Positions 1-10,262 of a stretch of 64,000 bases of DNA are shown here, one piece after another; position 1 is the stretch's first letter; each line of letters starts with the position of its first letter. The stretch spans positions 21,389,951 to 21,453,950 of the forward strand of contig CM043948.1 of NCBI GenBank assembly GCA_014529385.2. Direction: 5' to 3'. The translations under genes were made by a program, and so were the position numbers. This DNA is from Adiantum capillus-veneris (lineage: Eukaryota > Streptophyta > Polypodiopsida > Polypodiales > Pteridaceae). Below the pieces are notes generated by a model that saw only the letters and a program-made list of their open reading frames with translations, made no database searches and was not told the DNA's origin.

Positions 1-330
1 ATAGGTATAAAATGAGCTTCTTTGTTGAACCTGTCTACTATCGTCCATATTCTCATATTCCCATGGATAGACTTAGGCAATCCATAGATAAAATCCATGA
101 ATATGCTCTCCCATGGTGAATTAGGGATTGGCAAAGGTTGAAGCAATCCAGGTTTCTTCCCTCGATCAAACTTCATCTTTTGGCATACCACACATTTAGA
201 AACATACTCTTGTATGTTTGCTTTCCCTCTATGCCCCGCATAAGGAGGAGCATGATATTCATACATTACTTTCTCACGTAGTGAGTTAGTAGCGCAAAGT
301 CTATTTCCATAGACAAGATAACCATCTTGC
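1..330 (-). pseudogene. Integrase N-terminal part, element A
   Basis: Minus-strand translation gives a shortened zinc-binding region with YEYHAPPYAGHRG (two histidines) and CVVCQK (two cysteines), followed by the start of the catalytic core: SPWESIFMDFIYGLP, which holds the first catalytic aspartate, and IVDRF. The rest of the core lies beyond the left edge. Integrase joins retrotransposon cDNA to the host chromosome. Between this part and the RNase H ORF (about 331-488) the frame carries several stops, so no continuous polyprotein is possible. Confidence 0.75.
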
Positions 331-488
331 AAGGTAAAGGGTTCCTCTTTCTTCCCAAGTGAAAGGGTTGAAATCACATCTCTAAAATCAGGATCAATAG
401 CGTACTCACCTATCATAGAAGATAGATCAGTGTGAGTTTCTATGGAAACCGCATACACTCTCGAGCGTCTTGAGAGTGCATCCGCTAC

Positions 489-1037
489 TTAAATATGCTT
501 GCCAGCACTGTGAGCACTATGAAAATGAAATTGCAAAAGAAAATTTTCCCACCTCATTTGTTTATCGAAGAGCTTGGTGTGTGTCACAAAGCACTTAAGG
601 CTTTGGTGATTTGTCCGCAAAATGAAAGGAGTCCCCAATAAGTAGTGCTTCCACGATTCTAAGGCATGTAGAACTGCAACTAGTTCCTTTTCATATATTC
701 CTAGATCTTTCTCAATAGGGTCAAGCCTTCCCCTTTCATAGGCTATGGAATTCCCTTCTTGGAGCAAAACATCTCCAAGGCAATCACTACAAGCATCACA
801 TTGGACCTCAAATAGCCTTGAGAGATCCGATAGCCTAAGCACATGTTGAGAGATAAGATTTTTTTTAAGATTTTTGAAAGCAATGTTATCCTTGGTAGAC
901 CATGTATACCTAATTTTTTTCTTTGTTAGGTCATGTAATGGTCCTGCGATTTGTGAGAACTTTTCCATGAAGCGTCTATAGTATGCGCACATACCTATAA
1001 AGCTTCTTAGTTCATGTAGATTCCTTGGATTAGGCAT
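489..1037 (-). pseudogene. RT connection and RNase H domain, element A
   Basis: A 182-residue open stretch begins with the end of the RT thumb/connection (FIGMCAYYRRFM, typical of gypsy pol) and continues into RNase H, which removes template RNA during reverse transcription. The first catalytic aspartate is in VQCDACSDCLGD and the glutamate in YEKELVAVLHALESWKHYL. The third acidic position is changed: the usual RTDHQSL reads RTNHQSL, an Asp-to-Asn change expected to abolish activity. The stretch ends inside the RNase H tail, and a frame break of about 120 bases separates it from the RT ORF. Confidence 0.85.
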
Positions 1038-1162
1038 CCTTTTATTACCTCTAACTTTGATGGATCCATTTGGATGCTATCTTGAGAGATAATGTGACCT
1101 AAATACTGAATCTCTTGTAAGAAAAAATCACTTTTCTTTTGATTAATATAAATTTTATTCTC

Positions 1163-2266
1163 TCATAAGACTTGAAATATTACCTGGAGATGTTGCTTGT
1201 GTTTGTCTAGAGAATTAGAGTAGATGATTATATCATCAAAAAACACTCCAGTAAAGGTTTGGTGAGGCCTGAATAGCTTCTCCATCAAGCGGTTAAATGT
1301 GGTTGGTGCATTGGTCAAGCCAAAGGGCATGACAATATATTCGTAAAGACCAAACGTAGTGCGAAATGTTGTCTTTACAATGTCTTGATCAACTATCCTT
1401 ATTTGATGATAGCCACTTTTTAGGTCAATCCTACTGAAGTAGGTTGACCGTTGTAGCTTATCGAATAGGTCTTCTACCCGTGGAATGAGGAACATATTCT
1501 TGATAGTGATCCTATTTAGTGCTCTATAGTTGACACACATATGATATGTGCCGTCTTTCTTTTGTACTAGTAGCATGGGTAAACAAAATGGAGATGATCT
1601 AAGCCTAACCATGCCCTTCTCAACTAACTCATGCACTTGCCGCATAATCTCCTCTTGTTGAGCTTGGGAAACTCTATAAGGAGGTTTATTAGGCGGTGAA
1701 ATTCCTAGAACAATTTCAATTGGATGGTCATCATTTCCTCGTTTAGGAGGTAGTTTACAAGGGATGTCTTCAATAAAAACATCTTTAAATCCCTTGAGAA
1801 AATTGGATAACTCTAATTCCTTGTGATTGTTTATATTTTCTTTTGCTAAAGCATTAGGTTCATTTTGAGAATTTTTAACAAAAATCATGTACAAAAAAAT
1901 AGAGCTCTTTATTGACTTATTGAAAGCTTGCGTATGTAAAATGTGTATGGTGTTACCCAACTCCTTAGCATCTATGTACATATATTTTTCCCTGAGCCTA
2001 AAGTAGATTTTCCTTTCAGGGAATTTAACATTGGCAGACTTGCGATCAAACCATGGTGCCCCTAGGACTACATCCTCGTGCTTGAGAGGAGAGATAAAGA
2101 ACTCCTCCTTGTCCACATAACTTTGGACATGGAGCCTCAATTTCCCAATTAAGGGAGTGACTGAGGCTTCTTTCCCCTTGAAAGCACCATCGGTGGGTAG
2201 GACACCTCCCATCTCATAGGCTTGGATTCCTAGCTTGGTGGCAAACTCTTTTCCCAAGCATGGCAT
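1163..2266 (-). pseudogene. Protease remnant plus reverse transcriptase, element A
   Basis: The 367-residue stretch starts with the C-terminal half of an aspartic protease (KEFATKLGIQ; VVLGAPWF), then a linker, then RT. RT motifs in order are CVNYRALNR, IDLKSGYHQI, MPFGLTNAP near residue 313 and the active site FFDDIIIYS near residue 342, where most gypsy elements have YxDD. The protease is cut at its N-terminus: the expected D-[ST]-G-A loop is absent between the zinc knuckle at 2353-2394 and the first residue here, so a short deletion removed the catalytic aspartate. RT copies the element RNA into DNA in the virus-like particle. The first methionine is internal and not a true start. Confidence 0.88.
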
Positions 2267-2889
2267 AGAGGAGATCCTTTGTGGTGAGCATCCTCTTCTT
2301 GGATTTCGACCAAGGTAGCTCTAGGAGGGTCATTTTTTGTATTCTTGTAAGGACAAGTATGATAAGCATGCACTTGCTCCCTGCACTTCAGACAACGGTT
2401 ATCTTTACGATAATGCTCTAGCTCTTCAAGAGAGAGTTTATTTTTTCCTTTATAAACTTCCCTCTCCTTAGCTTTGTTGTTGTTGGTGTTGCTTTAGGAG
2501 ACTTTTGGACAGTGTCCTTCCCCTTAGGCTTGTTATTATGGTCCTTGTTCTTCGTGGGCTTCAGATTTCTATTAGCCCCTTGTTGGAAATTGATTCGTGA
2601 AGCCACCATGGTATGGTGTATGAACACAGATATGGTGCGTTGATTTTGGGAGTTGGCATACTCCGCCATATCTTCAGTTAGACCCGCATAAAATTTTTCT
2701 TTTTGCTCTCCAAAATCCATCTTCCTAAAGACAATGGCTTTGAGATGTAAGTCCCAAAATTTGTCTACATGCTTGTGAATATATTCGTAGGAGAGAGCTT
2801 CAAGCTTTTCCATTTGGTGAGTACTTTGTCTTTGGCATCAATAGCCAAACAATGCTTCATGATGGAAGATCTTAAAGCTTTCCATGTTC

Positions 2890-3035
2890 GTGGAGCTTCA
2901 CCATTTGCGCATAGGCTAGATCACCATTACCTAGTGGAATTTTTACAATGCATAGCTACATGGTGGAGCTTCACCATTTGCGCGTATACTAGACCACCAT
3001 TACCTAGTGGACTTTTGACAATGCATAGCTACATG
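2890..3035. repeat. 73-bp tandem duplication, two copies
   Basis: The units begin at 2890 and 2963 with the same GTGGAGCTTCACCATTTGCG and both end near ACAATGCATAGCTACATG. They differ by a handful of substitutions. The duplication lies inside the gag pseudogene of element A; 73 is not a multiple of three, so it shifts the frame. Confidence 0.85.
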
Positions 3036-3243
3036 CTGTAGCTTAGAGGACTCCGTGAAGCAGTTATCTCCAAACGCCACATCAAATTGTTGAATGAAGG
3101 TCAAGACTTTGTTCGTAGCACCAAAGGTGCCATGGTGAATAAGGAAAGAGATGTTATTTCTTTGAAATTTTTAAGCTTGGACGACCTCTTCCATGTGGCA
3201 TATGATTTCCTATGGCCTCTTCTTTTTGGTGGTTCAAAAGCTA

Positions 3244-3435
3244 CACCACCACTTTCTTCAGAAGAGGAGTAATTTGAGGAGAATGGAGAAGAGGGTGACC
3301 TCTTTCTTTCCTTTTTTTTCCCTTGTTCCTCCTTGTTTGCACCATCACTTTATTCATAAGAGGAAGAGGATGAAGAATATGGAGAAGAAGGTGACCTCTT
3401 TCTCACCTTTTTATTCTCCTTTTTTCTATCATCCC
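3244..3435. repeat. 96-bp diverged tandem duplication, two copies
   Basis: Units start at 3244 and 3340 (CACCACCACTTT versus CACCATCACTTT) and share GGTGACCTCTTTC at 3294 and 3390. The period is 96, a multiple of three. The unit is purine/pyrimidine-biased and codes for charged residues on the minus strand, so it may once have been a repeat in the gag protein. Confidence 0.7.
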
Positions 3436-4034
3436 TCTTTGAATTATGGTGTGGAGAAGTGTGAAATGGTCTTCTCCATTTAGGGGGTGTTGGAGAGTGT
3501 TTTGCCTACCGTCTTTGTGGAGCCATCCCCATTGAGTTAGCACAAGACTCACTTATTTCTTATTCCTTCGGTGGGGGACTCTACCATTGAAACTTGAGTT
3601 CTCCTTTGGCAAGGAGATGCGTCGTCAAGTAGTAGATTTTTGAGCCCTTCGTCGGATCCTCTTATTCTTCCCTTATCAGAGAGAGTCCTCTTTTGGAAGT
3701 CTCACAAGGAGGATTCCTAGGTATTCTCTCTTCTTGGTGGGGAGTTCAGAGAATCCCATGAGCACGTAGCTGTTGTTGCACTTCACTTTATGAGGGATGG
3801 ATTTCCCATGGCTTGTTGAAGCCTAGAAACAAGGTAATTAACAAGAATAGGGGCATCATTAGTAGCTTGTTCATTAGCAAAATCAAAGCTATCAACATTA
3901 ATTTCACTCTCTTTACTATTGTTAGCCATTCTAACAAATTTTAGGTGTAATTTTTAAGCGTATGTTGGCACTTCAATCCCTAGGTGTTGCTCCTCTTAAC
4001 CTCTTTAGATAAGAACTCAAGGTCCTGTACCCGT

Positions 4035-4047
4035 GGCTCAAATATCA
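4035..4047 (-). other. Primer binding site remnant, initiator-Met type, element A
   Basis: The plus-strand GGCTCAAATATCA matches the complement of the plant initiator-Met primer site (GGCTCTGATACCA) at 10 of 13 bases. It lies just upstream of gag on the minus strand and next to the LTR end, as expected. Confidence 0.6.
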
Positions 4048-4052
4048 TTAAT

Positions 4053-4084
4053 TGCAAGGAATAAAAGAGAGGGTCTTTCAACAC
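4053..4084 (-). repeat. 5' LTR remnant of element A, last ~32 bp
   Basis: On the minus strand the sequence ends ...CCTTGCA just before the primer site, the expected LTR 3' end. The rest of the LTR is missing because element B's LTR begins at 4085. Confidence 0.5.
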
Positions 4085-4243
4085 TGTTAACCACAGGCAT
4101 CCACTTCTAGTAGTCATGGACTGGGCTTATCGGTCTAATAGGAAAAGGGTAAGAGTAATCACCGATGAGAGGCGCACTCTACTTGGAACATTCAAGGGCT
4201 AGTTGGCTAAGCATGGATGCCCAAGTGTGAATGGGAGAGCTCA

Positions 4244-4251
4244 TATAAAAG
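4244..4251 (+). promoter_or_regulatory. TATA box of element B LTR
   Basis: TATAAAAG at this position recurs at the equivalent place (63373-63380) in the second LTR copy. It would place transcription start near 4275, leaving about 370 bp of R-U5. Confidence 0.7.
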
Positions 4252-4354
4252 TCACCTATCCCTCAAAATCACTCATTCTCTCATTTGTGCAATTGAAGAG
4301 TGTTCTTGCTCCATCTCCATCTTCTTCTTCATCTCCTTGTGTGTGTGTGTAATC

Positions 4355-4356
<2 letters not shown>

Positions 4357-4409
<53 letters not shown>
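4357..4409. repeat. (GA)26 microsatellite in LTR
   Basis: An uninterrupted GA tract lies downstream of the TATA box in the LTR. The copy at 63484-63510 is much shorter and interrupted, so the tract expanded in this copy. Confidence 0.97.
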
Positions 4410-4412
<3 letters not shown>

Positions 4413-4648
4413 TTGAGCATTGCAACGGAATGGCGGCCGCAAGGCAGCTGAGGATGGGACGGTTGTAGCACCCTCTTCTTTGTGGCAAGGAATCCTCCAC
4501 GAAGGCGAGTGTAGGGTGGTGAGTGACACACCCTTTCTCTCTTGAGCTTGCTAGATTAATCTGGTTGTGTGCTTGCAGCCATTTGTGGCTCGCACACAGT
4601 GTATGACAAGTCTCTTTCTTTTACACGTGCGACAGATGCGCACATTTT

Positions 4649-4666
4649 TGGTGCCGTTTCCGGGGA
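4649..4666 (+). other. Primer binding site, tRNA-Asp type, element B
   Basis: TGGTGCCGTTTCCGGGGA follows the LTR after a TTTT spacer. It differs by two bases from TGGCGCCGTTGCCGGGGA, the tRNA-Asp primer site known from Athila/Tat-type plant gypsy elements. Confidence 0.88.
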
Positions 4667-5616
4667 GATGTCCTGCACTAAGCTCGAATAGCACTTCATG
4701 CTGCTTTGTGGTGCAATATGAGATGTGGGAAAGTTAGAGAAAGAAGGTGTGTGGATGTGGAGAAGGATTTGTGAACTTTGTTTTTGCTGCAGTATACTAT
4801 TTTCTGTTATAATAAGGTGTTAGATTTTGTTGCTGCAATGTATTGTTTTCTATTGATAAGGTGTTAAATTTAAGGTATTAGATCTATAATGTTAGATCTG
4901 TAAGGTGCAGTAAGAAGATTTGTTAGTTAATTAATTGTTGTAGTTTTGTGTTAAACAATGTGTAATAGTAGCTCTATTAGTTGTAAGTAGGTAGGTTAGA
5001 TGTGTGCGTGCGCCCACGCATGGCACGATCGTGGCGAACTTATCCGCCAAAAAAAATAAAATCAAAATAATAATAATAATAATAATTTTTTTAAAGAAAG
5101 GACGGGGATCGGGAACACTCCTCAAGCCCAAGCCCAGGCTCAGGCCTCAGTCACCCTTTGGACTTACTTATTTGAGCCTCACGCCTAAGTAAAAATTAAC
5201 CCTTTTGAGTACCATCGGAGCTTCGGGTAACCGAATGTTGTGCTGAAAAGCACACCATGACCCCCTAAGAAATACGCTCGGTTTGAGCTATCACACGCTC
5301 TAATCCAAAAACCGATTGTAAAAAGATATTAAAAAACATTAAAAAAACGAGTGAAAATGGGGTGCAAAACGCCTAAAAAATCAAGCGGTTAACCTTCGAG
5401 GGTAGTCACCGATGCTTGTAGGGTGCCAAAGGCACATGCATCTATGCTCTAGATATGTACTAGAGGCCAAGAAACTAGCAAGAACTTTGATTTACACGGG
5501 TTCTCAATACCCACCTACCTTAAGTTCGAGGCCCTTGGTGGGGACCCAAGGTAGTACAACCCAAGAGTCAAGACCCAAACATAGCGGCTAGCGACTCTTC
5601 ATCTGACTACGATATT
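4667..5616 (+). other. Untranslated leader of element B
   Basis: No coding frame of note. It holds an AAT microsatellite (about 5067-5085) followed by a poly-T run and a GC-rich patch at 5000-5040. Nothing else is recognisable. Confidence 0.6.
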
Positions 5617-5907
5617 ATGGAAGGGCATCCTACACCAAACCCCGATCAAGTAAACAAAAATTTACCTATCTGGGTCCCACAACCTGGATCTAGCATGTTT
5701 AGTCGCTTTATAGAAACCTTTAGTAGAGCTACTCACTGTGAACCTGCATCTAGTGAAGTTAACAAAGGTGAGGGAGAGGTAGATATGCCTTCGGTATCTC
5801 AGGGGGATCATATACTCCCCAAGAGTGTCCACGTTGATATCCTACCCCCTTATTTCATGGAAGACCCTGCAAAGCAATCACCCCCCCAAAGCTCTACTAC
5901 CCAATGA
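5617..5907 (+). pseudogene. N-terminal gag-like ORF, element B
   Basis: This 96-residue frame is the first reading frame after the leader and starts MEGHPTPNPDQVNKN. It is proline-rich with no recognised domain. Its position after the leader and before the capsid frame suggests the N-terminus of gag or a separate small leader protein. A duplicated block follows it directly (5924-6167). No homologue is recognised. Confidence 0.4.
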
Positions 5908-5923
5908 TAGGAGTCTTGCGGAG

Positions 5924-6167
5924 GTGCAAGAAGTTGAGCGCTATATGCAAGCGGCTAGGGAGAGGAAAATGGAGATTTTCCTAAACAATGCCGATCCATG
6001 AAGGGAAAGACTCTAGGACAACAGACATAGCAATCGACCAATTGAGTGCAAGAAGTTGAGCGCTATATGCAAGCGGCTAGGGAGAGGGAAATGGAGAGTT
6101 TCCTAAACAATGCCGAGCCATGAAGGGAAAGACTCTAGGACAACAGACATAGCAATCGACCAATTGA
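5924..6167. repeat. 122-bp tandem duplication, two copies
   Basis: GTGCAAGAAGTTGAGCGCTA begins at 5924 and again at 6046, and the third boundary at 6168 starts the same GTGC. The copies differ at only about five positions, so this duplication is young relative to the element. 122 is not a multiple of three and it breaks the gag frame. Confidence 0.93.
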
Positions 6168-6188
6168 GTGCTCCTGAGTTAGTAGGCA

Positions 6189-6617
6189 ATGTGGGTTTTG
6201 CAAAGTGTGGGGAACAACAATGCTTCCACCTCAAGGGAAACCTCTAGTACGCCGGGACCAGAAGGGTTATTTATCAACAAAAATTGGGAATATGACATAC
6301 AAACGAAAACCTTGACTGACCTATACACGGGATACACATACCATATAGGTTGGTTAGAAGTTGTAAAATCTACTTCTAGCACCACAAGTCTATAGGAGTG
6401 GCAACAGATGGTCTGCAATGTCATCCAAAGCATCATCCAATCGGAGAGGCAAAACCGAGGGATTAACATTCCTTCAACAGGCCTTATGAGATTCTTGGAT
6501 ACGGGGAAGGCCAGAAAACTGACATTATCACAGATGGAAACTCTTAGCGAGTCCAATGGACCCTTCATATATTGTGTCACCTGGAGTTTCGGTACAGCCT
6601 TAACCCACGAGAAGTAG
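6189..6617 (+). pseudogene. Unrecognised gag-region coding remnant, element B
   Basis: Two overlapping open stretches in neighbouring frames (6189-6395 and 6408-6617) read through this part, for example NKNWEYDIQTKTLTDLYTG and then RQNRGINIPSTGLMRFLDTG. The protein-like composition and the frame change near 6400 suggest a broken coding region between the leader ORF and capsid. I recognise no domain. Confidence 0.35.
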
Positions 6618-6747
6618 TTTTACTTTTTAAAATCTAGCTTATCTCTCTCTCAGAGACACTACGGCTACAATACCTACTCCGGTGATGAGTATAGAAAGTA
6701 CATCTTAGACCTCGTTTGTTAGCATTGCACTGCTACCTAGTAGCACA

Positions 6748-8667
6748 GTGCCCCCAATAATACCTATAGGTGTGCATCAAGACTATGTACCTATCGCACC
6801 TCATGCCCACGTGGCTCCCACACCCCCAATTATGCCAAGGGCTTACACTCCACAATGGAATTATACAAGCTCTTATTCAAGTGGAGCAATACCATTTAGC
6901 AATAACATATCGTATCCGGCACCGGCTATGCCTAGGGACACACCTATGGACTTTGGAACACCACGTGGTACACGAGCGTATGAGGTATGGGACACGTGGG
7001 CCACGCATATGCCAAGGTAACTCCCATCCCACATGTAGTTCCAAGAGCACCTGCACCTCGGCCACTATACCTGCTTATTTAGGAGATTTGGCAGCATTTT
7101 CTCAAACCATCGATCGATCTATTGCTGAGAATACGTGTAACATGCATGATAGAGAGCCTAGAAGTAAGCCAGTACAAATAGCCAAGCTCACACAAAAATT
7201 TAGTGGAGATGGGGATGTGAGAAATCATATCAAAGTGTTTGAACAAATATGCGATTCTCTAGGAAACACAATGACCTGCATAAGAGTAATTCTTTAAGAC
7301 TAACCTTAAGTGGAAAGGCTAGGGATTGGTATAGAACCCTAAGGATGGAAGAAAAAAACGATTTACCCTTATCTTAGGAGACTATTCTTGAAAGAATACA
7401 TACGAGAAGAAGTGCTTTGGGGTCTCAGCTCCAGAAAACCCAACAAGAGGAAGGAGAGTCGGTGAGAGACTTTATTAATCTCTTGAAGCATTTGAATTCT
7501 CGTTGTAATCCAAATGAGCGCTTCAATAATAACCACTTTCTTGATAGATTCATTAGGGGATTATGACATGAGGATGTCTACAATGGCCCAGTCACTACAG
7601 GTATCACCACTTGGGAACGCAGTCCCCACCAATGCAATGCAATTGGAGGATAATTTAATGATTGAAGGAGAAAGAGTTTCTGTTGAGCCTAAGTCTACTA
7701 GATCGCAAGCATCGGGGAATCAATCAATGACCCTAAAGCATATTGTCAAGGAGACAAAGATATATGACATGACTTTAGAAGATCTCACCAAGGCCATTCA
7801 AGAGAGTATTCAAGACAATCCTGCTCCGCAAAACAGTCATATGTATCCAAGAAGGGAGCAACAATGGTATTGAGTATGCTATGGTCCGCATAGTACCAGT
7901 GAATGCTCTAATTCTAGAGTAAAATTCAATGGAAATTGCAATGCCTATGGGAGGTATGGTCATCAAGCTAAGGATTGCATAGTATTTTAGCGTGATGGCC
8001 AATATATTGATCTTAGCATGGACATACACACCTTGAGTGCCTGCATTGATATCGGCCCCACCTCTTGAACAAACGTCACAACACATGGTCCCTAGGGCCC
8101 AAAATGTTGTTCGAACAATAGCCTTACCACCTCCAGTTCTAGGACCGCAACCACCACGTTTGAGAATCACTTATGTGAATCAAGTGGGTTGTTAGTCATC
8201 TATTGCTTGTTTGAAAGGCCGTGAGGAAGATATAGACCCTAATATTGCCTATGGGATTGATGTTCTTGAAGAAAGTCCACAATACTACATGGAGGACTAT
8301 TGGGGACAAGTCAAACCTGTCTATCAAGTAGCTGAAAATATCAATTACATTGACAAGAGAACCACCTCTTCAATGCTATGAGTGTGGAGGTCCACATTGT
8401 GTGGCCGAGTGTCCTAATAGGCTACAAAAGAACGCCATACTAATGCAAACCAATCAAGAAAGAATGTCTACAATGAGGATACTCATGTGTAATCGATGTG
8501 GCATAGATCATTTGATTTCCCACTGTCCAAATAATCCAAACGCACCGAAGATCACACCATTAAACTTGATTGAGGTTACCGAGGAGCCATCACAAAGTAC
8601 ACGTGTGGTACTTGTAAATGTACTCACACGATTGATGCTCCAAAAACAAAATTATATTCTTAAATAA
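6748..8667 (+). pseudogene. gag capsid and nucleocapsid, element B
   Basis: A proline-rich N-terminal part (6748-7020) is followed, after a frameshift near 7050, by the gypsy capsid signature KFSGDGDVRNHIKVFEQICD at about 7195-7255. After another shift comes LSGKARDWYRTL at about 7310 and FINLLKHLNSRCNP at about 7470. Two zinc knuckles lie at 8374-8524 (CYECGGPHCVAEC and CNRCGIDHLISHC); both have the spacing Cx2Cx3Hx4C, one residue shorter than the usual Cx2Cx4Hx4C. Stops and at least three frameshifts make it non-functional. Gag would form the particle and bind the genomic RNA. Confidence 0.82.
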
Positions 8668-8793
8668 AGAGACACGGCATCAATTTCCCAATCGCAGAAG
8701 AAGAAGAAAACACAAAGGAAGAGATCGCAAAAAGAAACGAAGTCAGACCCCAGTTCAAAGATTATCATACGGACTGGTGATGAACCCGTATAT

Positions 8794-9342
8794 ATGAACC
8801 ACGCTGAAGAGGATTCTAATTCAGGTGAAACCATGGAGACCAAAAGGAACACAAAGAAAGAAACCAACAAGGAAGATCGTCATGAGCTGCAATGGCCAGG
8901 ATCCAAGAAGAAGATAGGAACTTATCTAAACCCTAGAGAGGAGATTGAGCGAGTCAAGAAATCAAGGATTTTGGTAGAAGATACCCAAAGGGATCTAGAA
9001 CTAGCACCTAGGAAGATCCAGATTAGAGACACATAGTTCCCTATGCAACAACAACCTCACAAATTCCATAGACCCCTAGCCATACCTAGTGTCATCCAAG
9101 AAGAAAATGACTTAAATTCATGGGAAAGTGGGCGTACTCACTTCTTGTTGCAAAGAATGTCTATAGAGGGACTACCTGACCCTATCAAAGAAATGGAGAT
9201 CCCATATTCCCCATGTCAAGGGACTGAAGCCCAAAAGGTGCCGTTAAATATTGCCAAACGGATGGATTTCATGGATTCAAAATTTAGAACCACCATCATG
9301 TCCAAACTATATGGAGACCCTAATCTATTCTTAGCTCTTTGA
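8794..9342 (+). pseudogene. Charged linker between nucleocapsid and protease, element B
   Basis: Two in-line open stretches encode a lysine/glutamate-rich protein (KRNTKKETNKEDRHE; EEIERVKKSRILVE) and then a more globular part (EENDLNSWESGRTHFLLQRM). Elements E and I have a comparably placed charged region before their protease. No domain is recognised; it is best read as the gag-protease linker. Confidence 0.45.
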
Positions 9343-9390
9343 GCTTTCCTCAATGGAGAACTGAAGTTCGGGCTCTCACAATTTGCATAG

Positions 9391-9891
9391 ATGGATGGAG
9401 GTAGGGAGATGCCAATAGAGGAGGAACACTTAGATCCACAATCCAACCTAGATGAGGACCCTGTTGTAGAAATACCTGTTAATGAGTTGGGACAATACTT
9501 TGAGGGTGATGAATTCAATGCAACCATACCAATCACTACCAAGGGATTAATTTTGAAGGGAATCCTTGATGGTGGCACTGGGTTTAGCATTGTGACTAAA
9601 AATTGATGGGAAACTATGGGAAGACCTCACCTTGGGACCACAATCATAGTAGTAAAGATGGACAATGGGTCTATTGTTAAACCTATTGGGATGCTAGAAG
9701 ATCTCAAGATCAAGGTATTTGGACATAAAATAAGAAATACCCTCATTGTTATGGATTTCTCCAAGCACACTATGGCATCTGAGATGATCTCAGGATGTCC
9801 TTTCATGAGGGAAGCAAAAATGGTGCATGATTGGTCTAAAAACATGTCTACTTGCAGTTCCAAGATTTTGTCCTTCGAGTGGATCTTGTAA
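9391..9891 (+). pseudogene. Retroviral-type aspartic protease, element B
   Basis: The motif ILDGGTGFSIVTKN (about 9567-9605) occupies the place of the usual D-[ST]-G-x-[GA] catalytic loop, with Gly in place of Ser/Thr. It is followed after a stop at 9604 by a beta-rich segment, LKIKVFGHKIRNTLIVMDFS, and a flap/second-half motif ISGCPFMREAKMVHDW, which corresponds to ILGRPFMQQVQLIQDW in element E. Directly before the domain is the segment PVNELGQYFEGDEFNATIPI, which has counterparts in E and I. Retroviral protease cuts gag-pol; here one in-frame stop and the Ser-to-Gly change suggest it is inactive. Confidence 0.75.
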
Positions 9892-10262
9892 TAGGTCGAG
9901 CACATCCTCTAGGAAACATGTTTATAATTGATCATAGATCTGACACCACAATTAACTCGGACCCATTGTAGTATTGTTACAAATGTAAAGTCGACACGGA
10001 CGTTGGGGAAGATTCTCCTACTATGGATGGACTACTTGGGATGAATGAGTCGAAGAATGTGGACTGGGTCTACTTAGTAGAAACCATAGACTCTTGGGGA
10101 AACATGGGGACGACCTAGATAACACCTGACGGAGATGAAATGTCACCACTCGTACCCTTAAATATGTTAGAAACAATGCATATAGTTTTTGATGACCTAC
10201 AAGATGAAGGTTTGACTGGCATTGGAACCAATAGCCTCTCATAAGACTACAGCCCACATGAT

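Larger units (their letters stand above)
2280..3929 (-). pseudogene. gag (capsid and nucleocapsid), element A
   Basis: The likely original start is the ATG at 3929, giving MANNSKESEINVDSFDF and then a broken reading frame. The capsid C-terminal part is readable at 2418-2813 (FYAGLTEDMAEYANSQ; IHHTMVASRI), a motif set common to plant gypsy gag. A zinc knuckle of the form Cx2Cx4Hx4C (CLKCREQVHAYHTC) lies at 2353-2394. Gag packages the RNA and forms the particle. Between 2820 and 3790 the frame is scrambled by stops and by two tandem duplications (2890-3035 and 3244-3435), which may themselves have broken the gene. Confidence 0.75.
1..4084 (-). mobile_element. Element A: decayed Ty3/gypsy LTR retrotransposon, 3' end outside window
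   Basis: Read on the minus strand, the order is gag (3929 down to 2280), protease remnant, RT, RNase H, then integrase running off the left edge. This gag-pol order with integrase last defines Ty3/gypsy. A primer-site remnant resembling the initiator-Met type lies at 4035-4047, followed by about 32 bp of 5' LTR cut off by element B's LTR at 4085. No archaeal-type second RNase H is seen, so this is not the same lineage as element C. Frameshifts, stops, a lost protease catalytic loop and an altered RNase H residue show that it is dead. Confidence 0.85.
4085..4644 (+). repeat. 5' LTR of element B (560 bp)
   Basis: It starts TGTTAACC and ends CACA four bases before the primer site, so it has TG...CA ends. 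A second copy lies at 63183-63752 with the same landmarks: AATAGGAAAAGGGTAAGAG, GATGAGAGGCGCACT, a TATA box, a CTTCTTCTTC tract, a GA tract and GAGTGACACACCCTTT. Alignment by eye shows clear homology with substitutions throughout. Both copies are followed by a primer site, so both are 5' LTRs. Confidence 0.88.

Noticed and set aside
4217-4531. Open frames on both strands through the GA tract
   Set aside because: They are produced by the microsatellite (Arg-Glu and Ser-Leu runs) within an LTR and have no protein-like sequence outside it.
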